64,000 nucleotides of DNA, from contig NZ_LR026978.1 in assembly GCF_900604315.1 (NCBI RefSeq), positions 741,518-805,517 on the forward strand, written 5' to 3'. The position numbers were made by a program, and so were the translations under genes. How positions within the stretch are numbered: position 1 is the stretch's first letter; the number at the start of each line of letters is the position of its first letter. The notes beneath the pieces were generated by a model. That model was not told the origin of the DNA. It did not search any database and saw only the letters and a list, made by a program, of their open reading frames with translations. The DNA comes from [Erwinia] mediterraneensis. Its GTDB lineage: Bacteria > Pseudomonadota > Gammaproteobacteria > Enterobacterales > Enterobacteriaceae. Below, one piece after another: positions 57,439 through 64,000 of this stretch.

Positions 57439-58521
57439 ATGCAAGCGCCGCAGTTCGCGCAACAGGTGCTGGACTGGTATCAGCGCTTTGGCCGCAAAAC
57501 CCTGCCCTGGCAGCAGAACAAAACGCCCTACAAAGTCTGGTTATCTGAAGTCATGCTGCAGCAGACTCAGGTGGCCACCGTTATCCCCTATTTTGAACGC
57601 TTTATGGCGCGCTTTCCCACCGTCAGCGACCTCGCCGCCGCGCCACTGGACGAGGTGCTGCATCTCTGGACCGGCCTGGGCTATTACGCACGTGCGCGTA
57701 ATCTGCACAAGGCGGCGCAGCAGGTGGTGAGTCAGCATCAGGGCGAATTTCCGCAGAATTATGCTGACGTGGCGGCGTTGCCCGGCGTGGGGCGATCTAC
57801 TGCCGGGGCGATTCTTTCCCTCTCTCTGGGGCAGCACTACCCGATTCTCGATGGTAATGTGAAGCGGGTGCTGGCGCGCTGCTATGCAGTGGCAGGCTGG
57901 CCAGGGAAAACAGAGGTCGAGAATCGCCTGTGGCAGATTAGCGAAGAAGTCACCCCTGCCGCGGGCGTGAGTCAGTTTAATCAGGCGATGATGGATCTGG
58001 GCGCGCTGGTCTGTACCCGTTCGCGGCCAAAATGTGACATCTGTCCGCTGAACAATGGCTGCATCGCTTACGCCAACGCCAGCTGGGCCAGCTATCCCGG
58101 CAAAAAGCCGAAACAGACGCTGCCGGAGCGCAGTGGCTGGTTTCTGATGATGCAGCGCGGCGACCAGGTCTGGCTGGAGCAGCGCCCGCCGGTGGGTCTG
58201 TGGGGAGGTCTGTTCTGCTTTCCGCAGTTCAGCAGCGAAGAGGCCCTGCAGGTCTGGCTTGATACGCGCGGTATCAAAGGCAAGCCGCAGCAGATGACCG
58301 CCTTTCGCCATACCTTTAGCCACTTCCATCTGGATATTGTTCCGGTGTGGCTGGCATGGCATTCAGCCGGTGCCGCGATGGATGAAGCGGGCGGTCTCTG
58401 GTATAACTTAGCGCAACCCCCGTCAGTTGGTCTGGCCGCGCCGGTAGAGCGTCTGCTACATGAACTGCGGCATCCCCGGCAACTGACGCTGCAAACGCGC
58501 GAGACCCAAGAGGAAGAGTAA
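57439..58521 (+). CDS. mutY: Adenine DNA glycosylase MutY
   Basis: A 360-aa protein (E. coli 350). Helix-hairpin-helix and catalytic region: [17 protein letters not shown] (Glu), [17 protein letters not shown], and catalytic Asp in [12 protein letters not shown]. The 4Fe-4S cluster is C-x6-C-x2-C-x5-C in [18 protein letters not shown]. The C-terminal NUDIX-like domain recognises 8-oxoG ([12 protein letters not shown]). It removes A opposite 8-oxoG. A second ATG lies three bases upstream. It overlaps yggX by one base (TAATG). Confidence 0.98.
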   Translation: MQAPQFAQQVLDWYQRFGRKTLPWQQNKTPYKVWLSEVMLQQTQVATVIPYFERFMARFPTVSDLAAAPLDEVLHLWTGLGYYARARNLHKAAQQVVSQHQGEFPQNYADVAALPGVGRSTAGAILSLSLGQHYPILDGNVKRVLARCYAVAGWPGKTEVENRLWQISEEVTPAAGVSQFNQAMMDLGALVCTRSRPKCDICPLNNGCIAYANASWASYPGKKPKQTLPERSGWFLMMQRGDQVWLEQRPPVGLWGGLFCFPQFSSEEALQVWLDTRGIKGKPQQMTAFRHTFSHFHLDIVPVWLAWHSAGAAMDEAGGLWYNLAQPPSVGLAAPVERLLHELRHPRQLTLQTRETQEEE

Positions 58522-58793
58522 TGAGCCGCACAATTTTTTGTACTTATCTGCAACGTGACGCTGAAGGCCAGGACTTTCAGCTCTATCCCGGCGAACTGGG
58601 TAAACGTATCTATAATGAGATTTCCAAAGAAGCCTGGCAGAAATGGATGGCCAAGCAGACCATGTTGATCAACGAAAAGAAGCTCAACATGATGAACCCG
58701 GAAGATCGTAAAGTGCTGGAAAAGGAGATGGTGAATTTCTTGTTTGAAGGCAAAGATGTGCACATTGAAGGTTACACGCCACCCGAAGCGTAA
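58521..58793 (+). CDS. yggX: Fe(II) trafficking / oxidative damage protection protein YggX
   Basis: A 90-aa protein (E. coli 91). Conserved N-terminal Cys in [14 protein letters not shown] and [18 protein letters not shown]. It protects Fe-S enzymes from oxidative damage and belongs to SoxRS-responsive genes. Coupled to mutY, itself an Fe-S protein, and followed by mltC, the conserved order. Confidence 0.97.
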   Translation: MSRTIFCTYLQRDAEGQDFQLYPGELGKRIYNEISKEAWQKWMAKQTMLINEKKLNMMNPEDRKVLEKEMVNFLFEGKDVHIEGYTPPEA

Positions 58794-58848
58794 ATTTTGT
58801 GGCCTCAATCCTGAGGCCCTCTGACTCCAGTCCTGGCACTGATTTGAA

Positions 58849-59928
58849 ATGAATAAAAAACTGATCGCCTTGCTGTTGGTAGCACCACTTTTGGTTTCAT
58901 GTTCCGGAAAGAAAAAAGAACAGTTTCATGAAGAATGGGTAAAGGACACCAACGGGTTTGACATTCTGATGGGGCAGTTTGCCCATAATATTGAGAATAT
59001 TTGGGGTATCAATGAGGTCCTGATCGCCGGGCCGAAAGATTACGTCAAGTACAGCGACAACTATTACACCCGCAGCCACATTAACTTCGAAAGCGGTAAG
59101 ATCACCATTGAAACCATTTCCGGCACCGATCCGACCGCCAGCCTGCGTCAGGCGATCGTGACCACCTTATTGATTGGTGAGGATCCTGGTAATGTCGATC
59201 TCTATTCCGACGCCAACGATATTAAAATCAGTAAAGAGCCGCTGCTTTATGGCCAGGTGCTGGATAACACCGGGCAGCCGATCCGCTGGCAGGGGCGCGC
59301 CAGTAGCTTTGCCGATTATCTGATTCAGAATAAGCTGCAGCGCCGCGTTTCTGGCCTGCATGTGATCTGGTCCGTAACTATTCCTATGGTGCCAAACCAC
59401 CTCGACAAGCGTGCCCATAAATATCTGCCGATCGTGCGCAAAGCGGCCGAGCAGTATGGGGTAGATGCTTCGCTGATTCTGGCGATTATGCAGATCGAGT
59501 CGAGCTTTAACCCCTATGCAGTCAGCCATGCCGATGCGCTTGGGCTGATGCAGGTAGTGCAGCATACCGCCGGTGTGGATGTTTTCCGCATGAAGGGCAA
59601 ATGGGGCAAGCCGAGCCGCAGCTATCTGCTCGATCCGGAAAATAATATCGATGCCGGTACTGCTTATCTGTCGCTGCTGCAAAGTAACTATCTGGCGGGT
59701 ATTGCTAACCCGGTCTCGCGCCGCTACGCGGTGATTACCGCCTATAACGGAGGGGCTGGCAGTGTCCTGCGTGTTTTCTCCAGCGATAAAGATCGTGCAT
59801 TTTCGATGATCAATGCCCTGTCGCCGGGCGAAGTTTATGAGACGCTGACCAACAAGCACCCGTCGGCAGAGTCACGGCGCTATCTGTATAAAGTGAATAA
59901 CGCCCAGCGCAGTTATCACCGGTTCTGA
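58849..59928 (+). CDS. mltC: Membrane-bound lytic murein transglycosylase C
   Basis: A 359-aa lipoprotein of the E. coli length. Lipobox LLVSC with Cys18. The N-terminal domain is about residues 20-180. The SLT catalytic domain has the Glu in [24 protein letters not shown], followed by [14 protein letters not shown] and [14 protein letters not shown]. It cleaves peptidoglycan, forming 1,6-anhydromuramoyl products, at the outer membrane inner face. Last gene of mutY-yggX-mltC. In E. coli nupG comes next; here a palindromic repeat and speC follow. Confidence 0.98.
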   Translation: MNKKLIALLLVAPLLVSCSGKKKEQFHEEWVKDTNGFDILMGQFAHNIENIWGINEVLIAGPKDYVKYSDNYYTRSHINFESGKITIETISGTDPTASLRQAIVTTLLIGEDPGNVDLYSDANDIKISKEPLLYGQVLDNTGQPIRWQGRASSFADYLIQNKLQRRVSGLHVIWSVTIPMVPNHLDKRAHKYLPIVRKAAEQYGVDASLILAIMQIESSFNPYAVSHADALGLMQVVQHTAGVDVFRMKGKWGKPSRSYLLDPENNIDAGTAYLSLLQSNYLAGIANPVSRRYAVITAYNGGAGSVLRVFSSDKDRAFSMINALSPGEVYETLTNKHPSAESRRYLYKVNNAQRSYHRF

Positions 59929-59934
59929 TCACTG

Positions 59935-60100
59935 CCCCCTCACCCCGGCCCTCCCCGGAGGGAGAGGGGGTTGTCCCAGCCCCCTTGCAGGTGTGTGCCT
60001 GTTGCAGAACCGGCTGTGCACTCCCGTTAAGCGAAAGCCTCTCGTTGGGCACAGCCTGATTCCCTCTTCCCTTGGGAGAGGGTGACGGCAAGGGCAAGGA
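59935..60100. repeat. Composite palindromic intergenic repeat
   Basis: A C-rich hairpin (59935-59970; inner CCCTCC / GGAGGG, outer CCCCTC / GAGGGG), a long-range inverted repeat GGCTGTGC / GCACAGCC (60012-60056), and a second hairpin with CCCTC / GAGGG arms around TTCCC-TTGGGA (60062-60082). The two outer parts read as inverted versions of the CCCTCACCCC...GGGAGAGGG repeat common between genes of gamma-proteobacteria. It lies between convergent mltC and speC and may end both transcripts. Confidence 0.65.
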
Positions 60101-60119
60101 AAAAATGCGCCGCCAGTGA

Positions 60120-62267
60120 TTACTGTGTCAGCAGCATATTCGCGACCAGGCGCTTCACGCCATGCTCATCCGTCTCGGTATAAACGCCCTGCAGTTCAGG
60201 GGAAAAACCTGGCAGCAGATTAATCCCCTCTTCCAGCGCCAGGAAGTAACGCTGTACCGCCCCGCCCCAGACTTCGCCCGGCACCACGCAAAGCACGCCT
60301 GGCGGATAAGGCAGTGCGCCTTCGGCGGCAATACGCCCTTCAGCTTTGGCTATCGGCACCAGCTCTACCTCGCCGCGAATATAAGCCTGATGGGCATCTT
60401 GCGGATTCACCCTTACTTCCGGCAGGCTCGTCTGACGAAACATCGCTTTCTGCAAATCTTTTACGCCATAGCTGACATACAAATCATGCATCTCCTGACA
60501 GAGACGTCGCAGCCTGTACCCCTGGTAACGCGCCGCGTGTTTACGAAAGAGACCTGGCAGCACATCGGCCAGCAGCGCATCCTCTTTCACATGCTGCTCA
60601 AACTGCGCCAGCATCGCCACCAGTTGCGCCATTTTCTCCGCGCTTTCCGCTGGCGTGAGCAAGAACAGAATCGAGTTTAGATCACATTTTTCCGGCACAA
60701 TGCCATTCTCGCGCAGGTAATGAGCAAGAATGGTCGCCGGAATACCGAAGCTGGCATATTCGCCGCTGGCGGCGTCAATGCCCGGCGTGGTGAGCAACAG
60801 CTTGCAGGGGTCAACCAGATATTGTCCCTGTTCATAACCGGCAAAGCCGTGCCAGGCTGCCTCAGGTTCAAAACTGAAATAGCGCGGATCGGCTGCGATC
60901 GTTGCTGTGGTCGCATCCTGCCAGGCTTTGTCCTCAACGCGCTCCGGCAGAAAAGGTTTAATCATTTCACAGCGAGCCAGGATTGCTTTGCGCGTTTCGA
61001 TACCCAGCGTCACGCATTCATGCCACAAACGACGGCCGGCGGCTCCCTGATGCATTTTTGCATTTACATCCAGCGCCGCGAACAGCGGATAAAAAGGACT
61101 GGTTGACGCGTGCAGCATAAAGGCGTTGTTCAGACGCTTATGGGGACAAAAGCGCTTCTGCCCACGGATATGATTATCTTTTTTATGGATCTGTGATGTC
61201 TGGGAAAAGCCCGCCAGTTGCTTATGTACTGACTGGGTGACAAAAATGCCAGGATCGTCCGGGGTAAGATCGAGCAGCAACGGCGAGCAGCTGGCCATCA
61301 ACGGAATAAACTGTTCATAACCCAGCCAGGCAGAATCGAACAGAATGTAGTCACACAGATGACCGATACGATCGATTACCTGGCGCGCGTTATACACGGT
61401 GCCATCGTAAGTGCCGAGCTGAATAATCGCCAGCCGGAACGGGCGCGGCGCATTTGCCCGCTGCGGCGCAACCGCATTGATCTGCTGACGCAGATAGCGC
61501 TCATCAAAACAGTGCGCATCAATGCCGCCAATAAAGCCAAAGGGATTGCGTGCCGCCTCGAGATAAACCGGCGTGGCGCCCGCCTGGATCAGCGCGCCAT
61601 GATGGTTCGATTTATGATTGTTGCGATCGAACAGCACCAGATCGCCGCGGGTTAACAACGCATTGGCGACCACTTTGTTGGCACTGGAGGTGCCGTTCAG
61701 CACGAAATAGGTTTTGTCGGCGTTAAAAACCTTTGCGGCAAATTTTTGCGCATCTTTCGCCGATCCTTCGTGGATCAGCAGATCGCCCAGCCTGACATCC
61801 GCATTGCACATATCGGAACGGAAAAGGTTCTCGCCGTAGAAATCATAAAGCTGCCGTCCCGCCGGATGCTTTTTAAAAAAGGCTCCGCCCTGATGCCCCG
61901 GACAGGCAAAGGTGCTGTTCTGCATAGCCACATATTTTGTCAGCGTGTCAAAAAACGGTGGCAGCACTTCCGCTTCGTAGCGATCGGCGGCGGCATTCAG
62001 TGCGGCACTATCCTGCGCCAGGCCGCGGTACGCACTGGTTCCTTCAGGTAACCCCTGCGCCTCGGACGCACTTTCCACAGCGATAAACAGCGGCAGATTA
62101 AAACCAGTATGACGCAACAGCGCCAGCATCCCGCTGCGCGAATCCGTCAGCGAAAGGACGACGGCCGCCACATCGGTGAAGTCAGTATTATCCAGCGTCA
62201 CAACGTCGCGCGCGCTGTTAAGTGTGGGCGCCACGGCGGCGCTGGCTGCAATTTTCAGTGGTGTCAT
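60120..62267 (-). CDS. speC: Constitutive ornithine decarboxylase
   Basis: A 715-aa fold-I decarboxylase (E. coli SpeC 711). N-terminal wing domain (about 1-105), PLP lysine in SVHKQLAGFSQTSQIHKK near residue 355, and C-terminal PPGVLCVVPGEVWGGAV. It forms putrescine from ornithine, parallel to the SpeA-SpeB route. The closer match to SpeC than to inducible SpeF is judged from DTDFTDVAAVV-type N-terminal residues and the location. The start at 62267 (MTPLKIAAS) is preferred over one 15 codons upstream. Confidence 0.95.
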   Translation of the reverse strand: MTPLKIAASAAVAPTLNSARDVVTLDNTDFTDVAAVVLSLTDSRSGMLALLRHTGFNLPLFIAVESASEAQGLPEGTSAYRGLAQDSAALNAAADRYEAEVLPPFFDTLTKYVAMQNSTFACPGHQGGAFFKKHPAGRQLYDFYGENLFRSDMCNADVRLGDLLIHEGSAKDAQKFAAKVFNADKTYFVLNGTSSANKVVANALLTRGDLVLFDRNNHKSNHHGALIQAGATPVYLEAARNPFGFIGGIDAHCFDERYLRQQINAVAPQRANAPRPFRLAIIQLGTYDGTVYNARQVIDRIGHLCDYILFDSAWLGYEQFIPLMASCSPLLLDLTPDDPGIFVTQSVHKQLAGFSQTSQIHKKDNHIRGQKRFCPHKRLNNAFMLHASTSPFYPLFAALDVNAKMHQGAAGRRLWHECVTLGIETRKAILARCEMIKPFLPERVEDKAWQDATTATIAADPRYFSFEPEAAWHGFAGYEQGQYLVDPCKLLLTTPGIDAASGEYASFGIPATILAHYLRENGIVPEKCDLNSILFLLTPAESAEKMAQLVAMLAQFEQHVKEDALLADVLPGLFRKHAARYQGYRLRRLCQEMHDLYVSYGVKDLQKAMFRQTSLPEVRVNPQDAHQAYIRGEVELVPIAKAEGRIAAEGALPYPPGVLCVVPGEVWGGAVQRYFLALEEGINLLPGFSPELQGVYTETDEHGVKRLVANMLLTQ

Positions 62268-62879
62268 AACACAAATCCCCAGCAGGCAAGGATGAGTGGG
62301 TGCCAGAGGCACAGCAATGAGGATATTTCCCCGGCGAATAACGTCAGGCTGAGGCGAACAGCAACTGGTTACCGCCGCAACCGATAGACATCAGTAAAGC
62401 CAGATAACGCTCTGTCTTTACGCATGCCCAACAGCGAGCGTCAGACTGGCCTCACCGCATGGTGAGAGGGAAAACGGGGGAACAAAGCGAGACGCGCGCG
62501 CTGCGCAACAGGCGAAGCGCATGGCAACAAGTGCTGATTGCAAGCATTGTACCGGGCATGGCGGCGTCCTCAGGGTCAGGAAGTGCAAAACTGGCGCAAT
62601 AATGTCACCTTTTTTTGCTAATCACAACCCACTAACCGTAATTAATTAATCATCACCCGAAAAGTTAACACTATGATTTAAAAGATATTTAATAAACACA
62701 ATCGGATAAAAATGCTTAAATTACCTTGATTTATGCGAAATAATGCAAAACACCACAGCACACGCCGCCTGTTACGGTTACCGCATCCTGCGCTTAGCGT
62801 AAGAGGCAACGGCCAGTTAGTATAAAGCACGCAGCCTGTTACAACAGGCTCATCCTCTCCTTACCTTGCCGGAGGCAAT
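62268..62879. other. speC-acuI divergent intergenic region
   Basis: 612 bases without a credible gene. The speC side is GC-rich with a small perfect hairpin CTCACC-GCAT-GGTGAG (62453-62468); the acuI side (62600-62760) is AT-rich. A short minus-strand ORF (18 codons, MRKDRALSGF...) lacks an RBS. No operator could be assigned. Confidence 0.45.
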
Positions 62880-63863
62880 ATGTTTAAGGCTTTGGTCATT
62901 GATAACGACGAACGGGGTTACCGTACTACGCTGAAAACGCTGGATGAAAGCCAGTTACCCGATCACGATGTGACGCTGGAAGTGAGTTATTCCACCCTCA
63001 ACTACAAAGATGCGCTGGCGATTTGTAACCAGGGCCCAATTGTGCGTCATTTTCCCATGGTGCCGGGCATCGACTTTGTTGGCCGGGTCATTGCCAGTCG
63101 TCATGCAAAGTGGCGCGAAGATGACGTAGCGCTGCTTACCGGCTGGGGAGTGGGTGAAAAAGAGTGGGGAGGCCTGGCACAAAAAGCCAGCGTTCCGGGC
63201 GACTGGCTGGTTGGCGTGCCTGCTGCGCTCAGCCCGTTGCAGACCATGGCCATCGGCACGGCAGGTTTTACCGCCATGCTGTGCGTACTGGCGCTGGAAA
63301 AACAGGGAATTACGCCCGATCGCGGACCGGTGCTGGTCACCGGGGCCAGCGGTGGGGTTGGCAGCTTCAGCGTCAGTCTGCTGGCTCGCCTGGGCTATCA
63401 GGTCATCGCGTCGAGCGGACGGGCCAGCGACAGCGACTATCTGATCGGTACGCTGGGCGCGACATCAGTCATTGACCGCGCTGAACTGGCGCAGCCAGGC
63501 AAACCGCTGGCGAAGGAGCGCTGGGCAGCAGCCATTGACAGCATAGGCAGCCATACGCTGAGTAACGTGCTGGCTGGCACGCAACGTAACGGCGTGGTAG
63601 CCGCCTGCGGTATGGCGCAGGGGCTGGACCTGCCCGCCAGCGTCGCCCCCTTTATTCTGCGTGGCGTGACGCTGGCTGGCGTTGACAGTGTGATGTGTCC
63701 GATACCACTGCGCGAACAGGCGTGGCAACGGCTTGCTGACCTGGTCGACAGCAAACAGTTACAACAGATGACGCAAACCATTCCGTTAAGCGAGGCGAAA
63801 AACGCGGCCCAGGATCTGCTGGATGGAAAAGTACGTGGCCGTCTGGTGGTGGATTGCCGTTAA
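62880..63863 (+). CDS. acuI: YhdH/AcuI-family NADPH-dependent quinone/acryloyl-CoA reductase
   Basis: A 327-aa medium-chain dehydrogenase/reductase without structural zinc. Family blocks: STLNYKDALAI, MVPGIDFVGRV, LTGWGVGEKEWGGLAQ, GTAGFTAMLCV and the nucleotide motif VTGASGGVGSFSVSLL. E. coli AcuI (YhdH) reduces acryloyl-CoA to propionyl-CoA with NADPH; substrate here is inferred. It is about the family's 324-aa length. The ATG follows GGAGGCAAT. In E. coli yhdH is elsewhere, next to acc genes, so this is either a relocated or a second copy. Confidence 0.88.
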   Translation: MFKALVIDNDERGYRTTLKTLDESQLPDHDVTLEVSYSTLNYKDALAICNQGPIVRHFPMVPGIDFVGRVIASRHAKWREDDVALLTGWGVGEKEWGGLAQKASVPGDWLVGVPAALSPLQTMAIGTAGFTAMLCVLALEKQGITPDRGPVLVTGASGGVGSFSVSLLARLGYQVIASSGRASDSDYLIGTLGATSVIDRAELAQPGKPLAKERWAAAIDSIGSHTLSNVLAGTQRNGVVAACGMAQGLDLPASVAPFILRGVTLAGVDSVMCPIPLREQAWQRLADLVDSKQLQQMTQTIPLSEAKNAAQDLLDGKVRGRLVVDCR

Positions 63864-63873
63864 GCGTCGGGCT

Positions 63874-63903
63874 TGTTCCTCTCCTGCGGAAAGGAGAGGA
63901 ACA
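63874..63903. terminator. Hairpin after acuI
   Basis: A perfect 12-bp stem TGTTCCTCTCCT / AGGAGAGGAACA with a 6-nt loop. On the plus strand it is followed by AAAAGCG, so the U-tract (TTTTTG) exists only for the minus strand. It may terminate a gene to the right of the window. The last 97 bases show no supported gene. Confidence 0.5.
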
Positions 63904-64000
63904 AAAAGCGAAGGATGTTTATCAAATTTAGCGATGCTGAAAACAGCAGCATAAAAGAGGAAAATCAGTCACCCGGTCACTGGCTGAAATAATATAAAGC

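Noticed and set aside
62370..62430. Minus-strand 18-codon ORF (MRKDRALSGF...) upstream of speC as an ornithine/arginine leader peptide
   Set aside because: No ribosome-binding site, no recognised polyamine leader motif and the region is GC-rich enough for chance frames.
63915..63992. 25-codon plus-strand ORF (MFIKFSDAEN...) at the right edge
   Set aside because: AAGG abuts the ATG with no spacer, no homology is recognised and the window ends before any context.
1..64000. CRISPR arrays, tRNA or rRNA genes, insertion sequences and prophage
   Set aside because: No regularly spaced repeats, no cloverleaf sequences, no transposase or phage structural genes were seen anywhere in the window.

Overview
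The window is chromosomal DNA of a gamma-proteobacterium of the order Enterobacterales. Gene content and order follow the E. coli recJ-speC segment very closely (recJ-dsbC-xerD-fldB, gcvTHP-ubiI-ubiH-pepP-ygfB/zapA-6S RNA-fau-serA-rpiA-argP, mscS-fbaA-pgk-epd-tktA, speB/speA-metK-galP-sprT-endA-rsmE-gshB-yqgE-ruvX, yggR/yggSTrdgB-hemW, yggN-yggL-trmB/mutY-yggX-mltC-speC). Protein divergence from E. coli, and the absence of several E. coli neighbours, point to a relative such as Erwiniaceae (Pantoea, Erwinia or Mixta-like). That placement is inference. The E. coli genes I recall from these intervals but do not find here are bglA/yqfB, the sbm cluster, the yggC-yggP/cmt cluster, yggM-ansB and nupG.

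Layout. Positions 1-6.1 kb hold DNA repair, disulfide isomerase and recombinase genes, flavodoxin, SdhE/YgfX, the folate-dependent Fe-S protein YgfZ, hemolysin-III-like TrhA and an SDR. Positions 6.2-10.8 kb hold the glycine cleavage operon gcvTHP with a PurR operator. Positions 11-22.9 kb hold ubiquinone hydroxylases, PepP, YgfB, ZapA, 6S RNA, 5-FCL (Fau), SerA, RpiA, ArgP, the arginine exporter ArgO and MscS. Positions 23-28.8 kb hold the central-carbon block fbaA-pgk-epd with a Cra site, then tktA. Positions 29-36.7 kb hold LoiP followed by a five-gene chaperone-usher fimbrial operon inserted between loiP and speB. Positions 36.7-46 kb hold polyamine genes speB and speA with an RcsF-like lipoprotein gene between them, metK, galP with GalR and CRP sites, sprT and endA. 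Positions 46-53 kb hold glutathione synthesis, RuvX, the PilT-like YggR and the yggS-yggT-rdgB-hemW run. Positions 53.1-55.5 kb are an AT-rich accessory islet. Positions 55.5-64 kb hold yggN-yggL-trmB, mutY-yggX-mltC, speC and a YhdH/AcuI-type reductase.

How the genes work together. One-carbon metabolism is concentrated here (SerA, GcvTHP, YgfZ, Fau, MetK). So is arginine/putrescine metabolism (ArgP, ArgO, SpeA, SpeB, SpeC) and glycolysis/pentose phosphate (FbaA, Pgk, Epd, TktA, RpiA).

The most interesting region is 53.1-55.1 kb. Three paralogous small exported proteins resembling LprI/DUF1311 lysozyme inhibitors are interleaved with fragments of a lysozyme-like, type-VI-style effector. One immunity-like gene carries a one-base insertion in an A6 run, which fuses its body in frame to an effector fragment. 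I read this as an effector-immunity module that has decayed into orphan immunity genes. Other points of note are a strong promoter-plus-terminator immediately upstream of speB, an RcsF paralogue with a preserved four-cysteine spacing, and possible small RNA and leader ORFs in the longer gaps.
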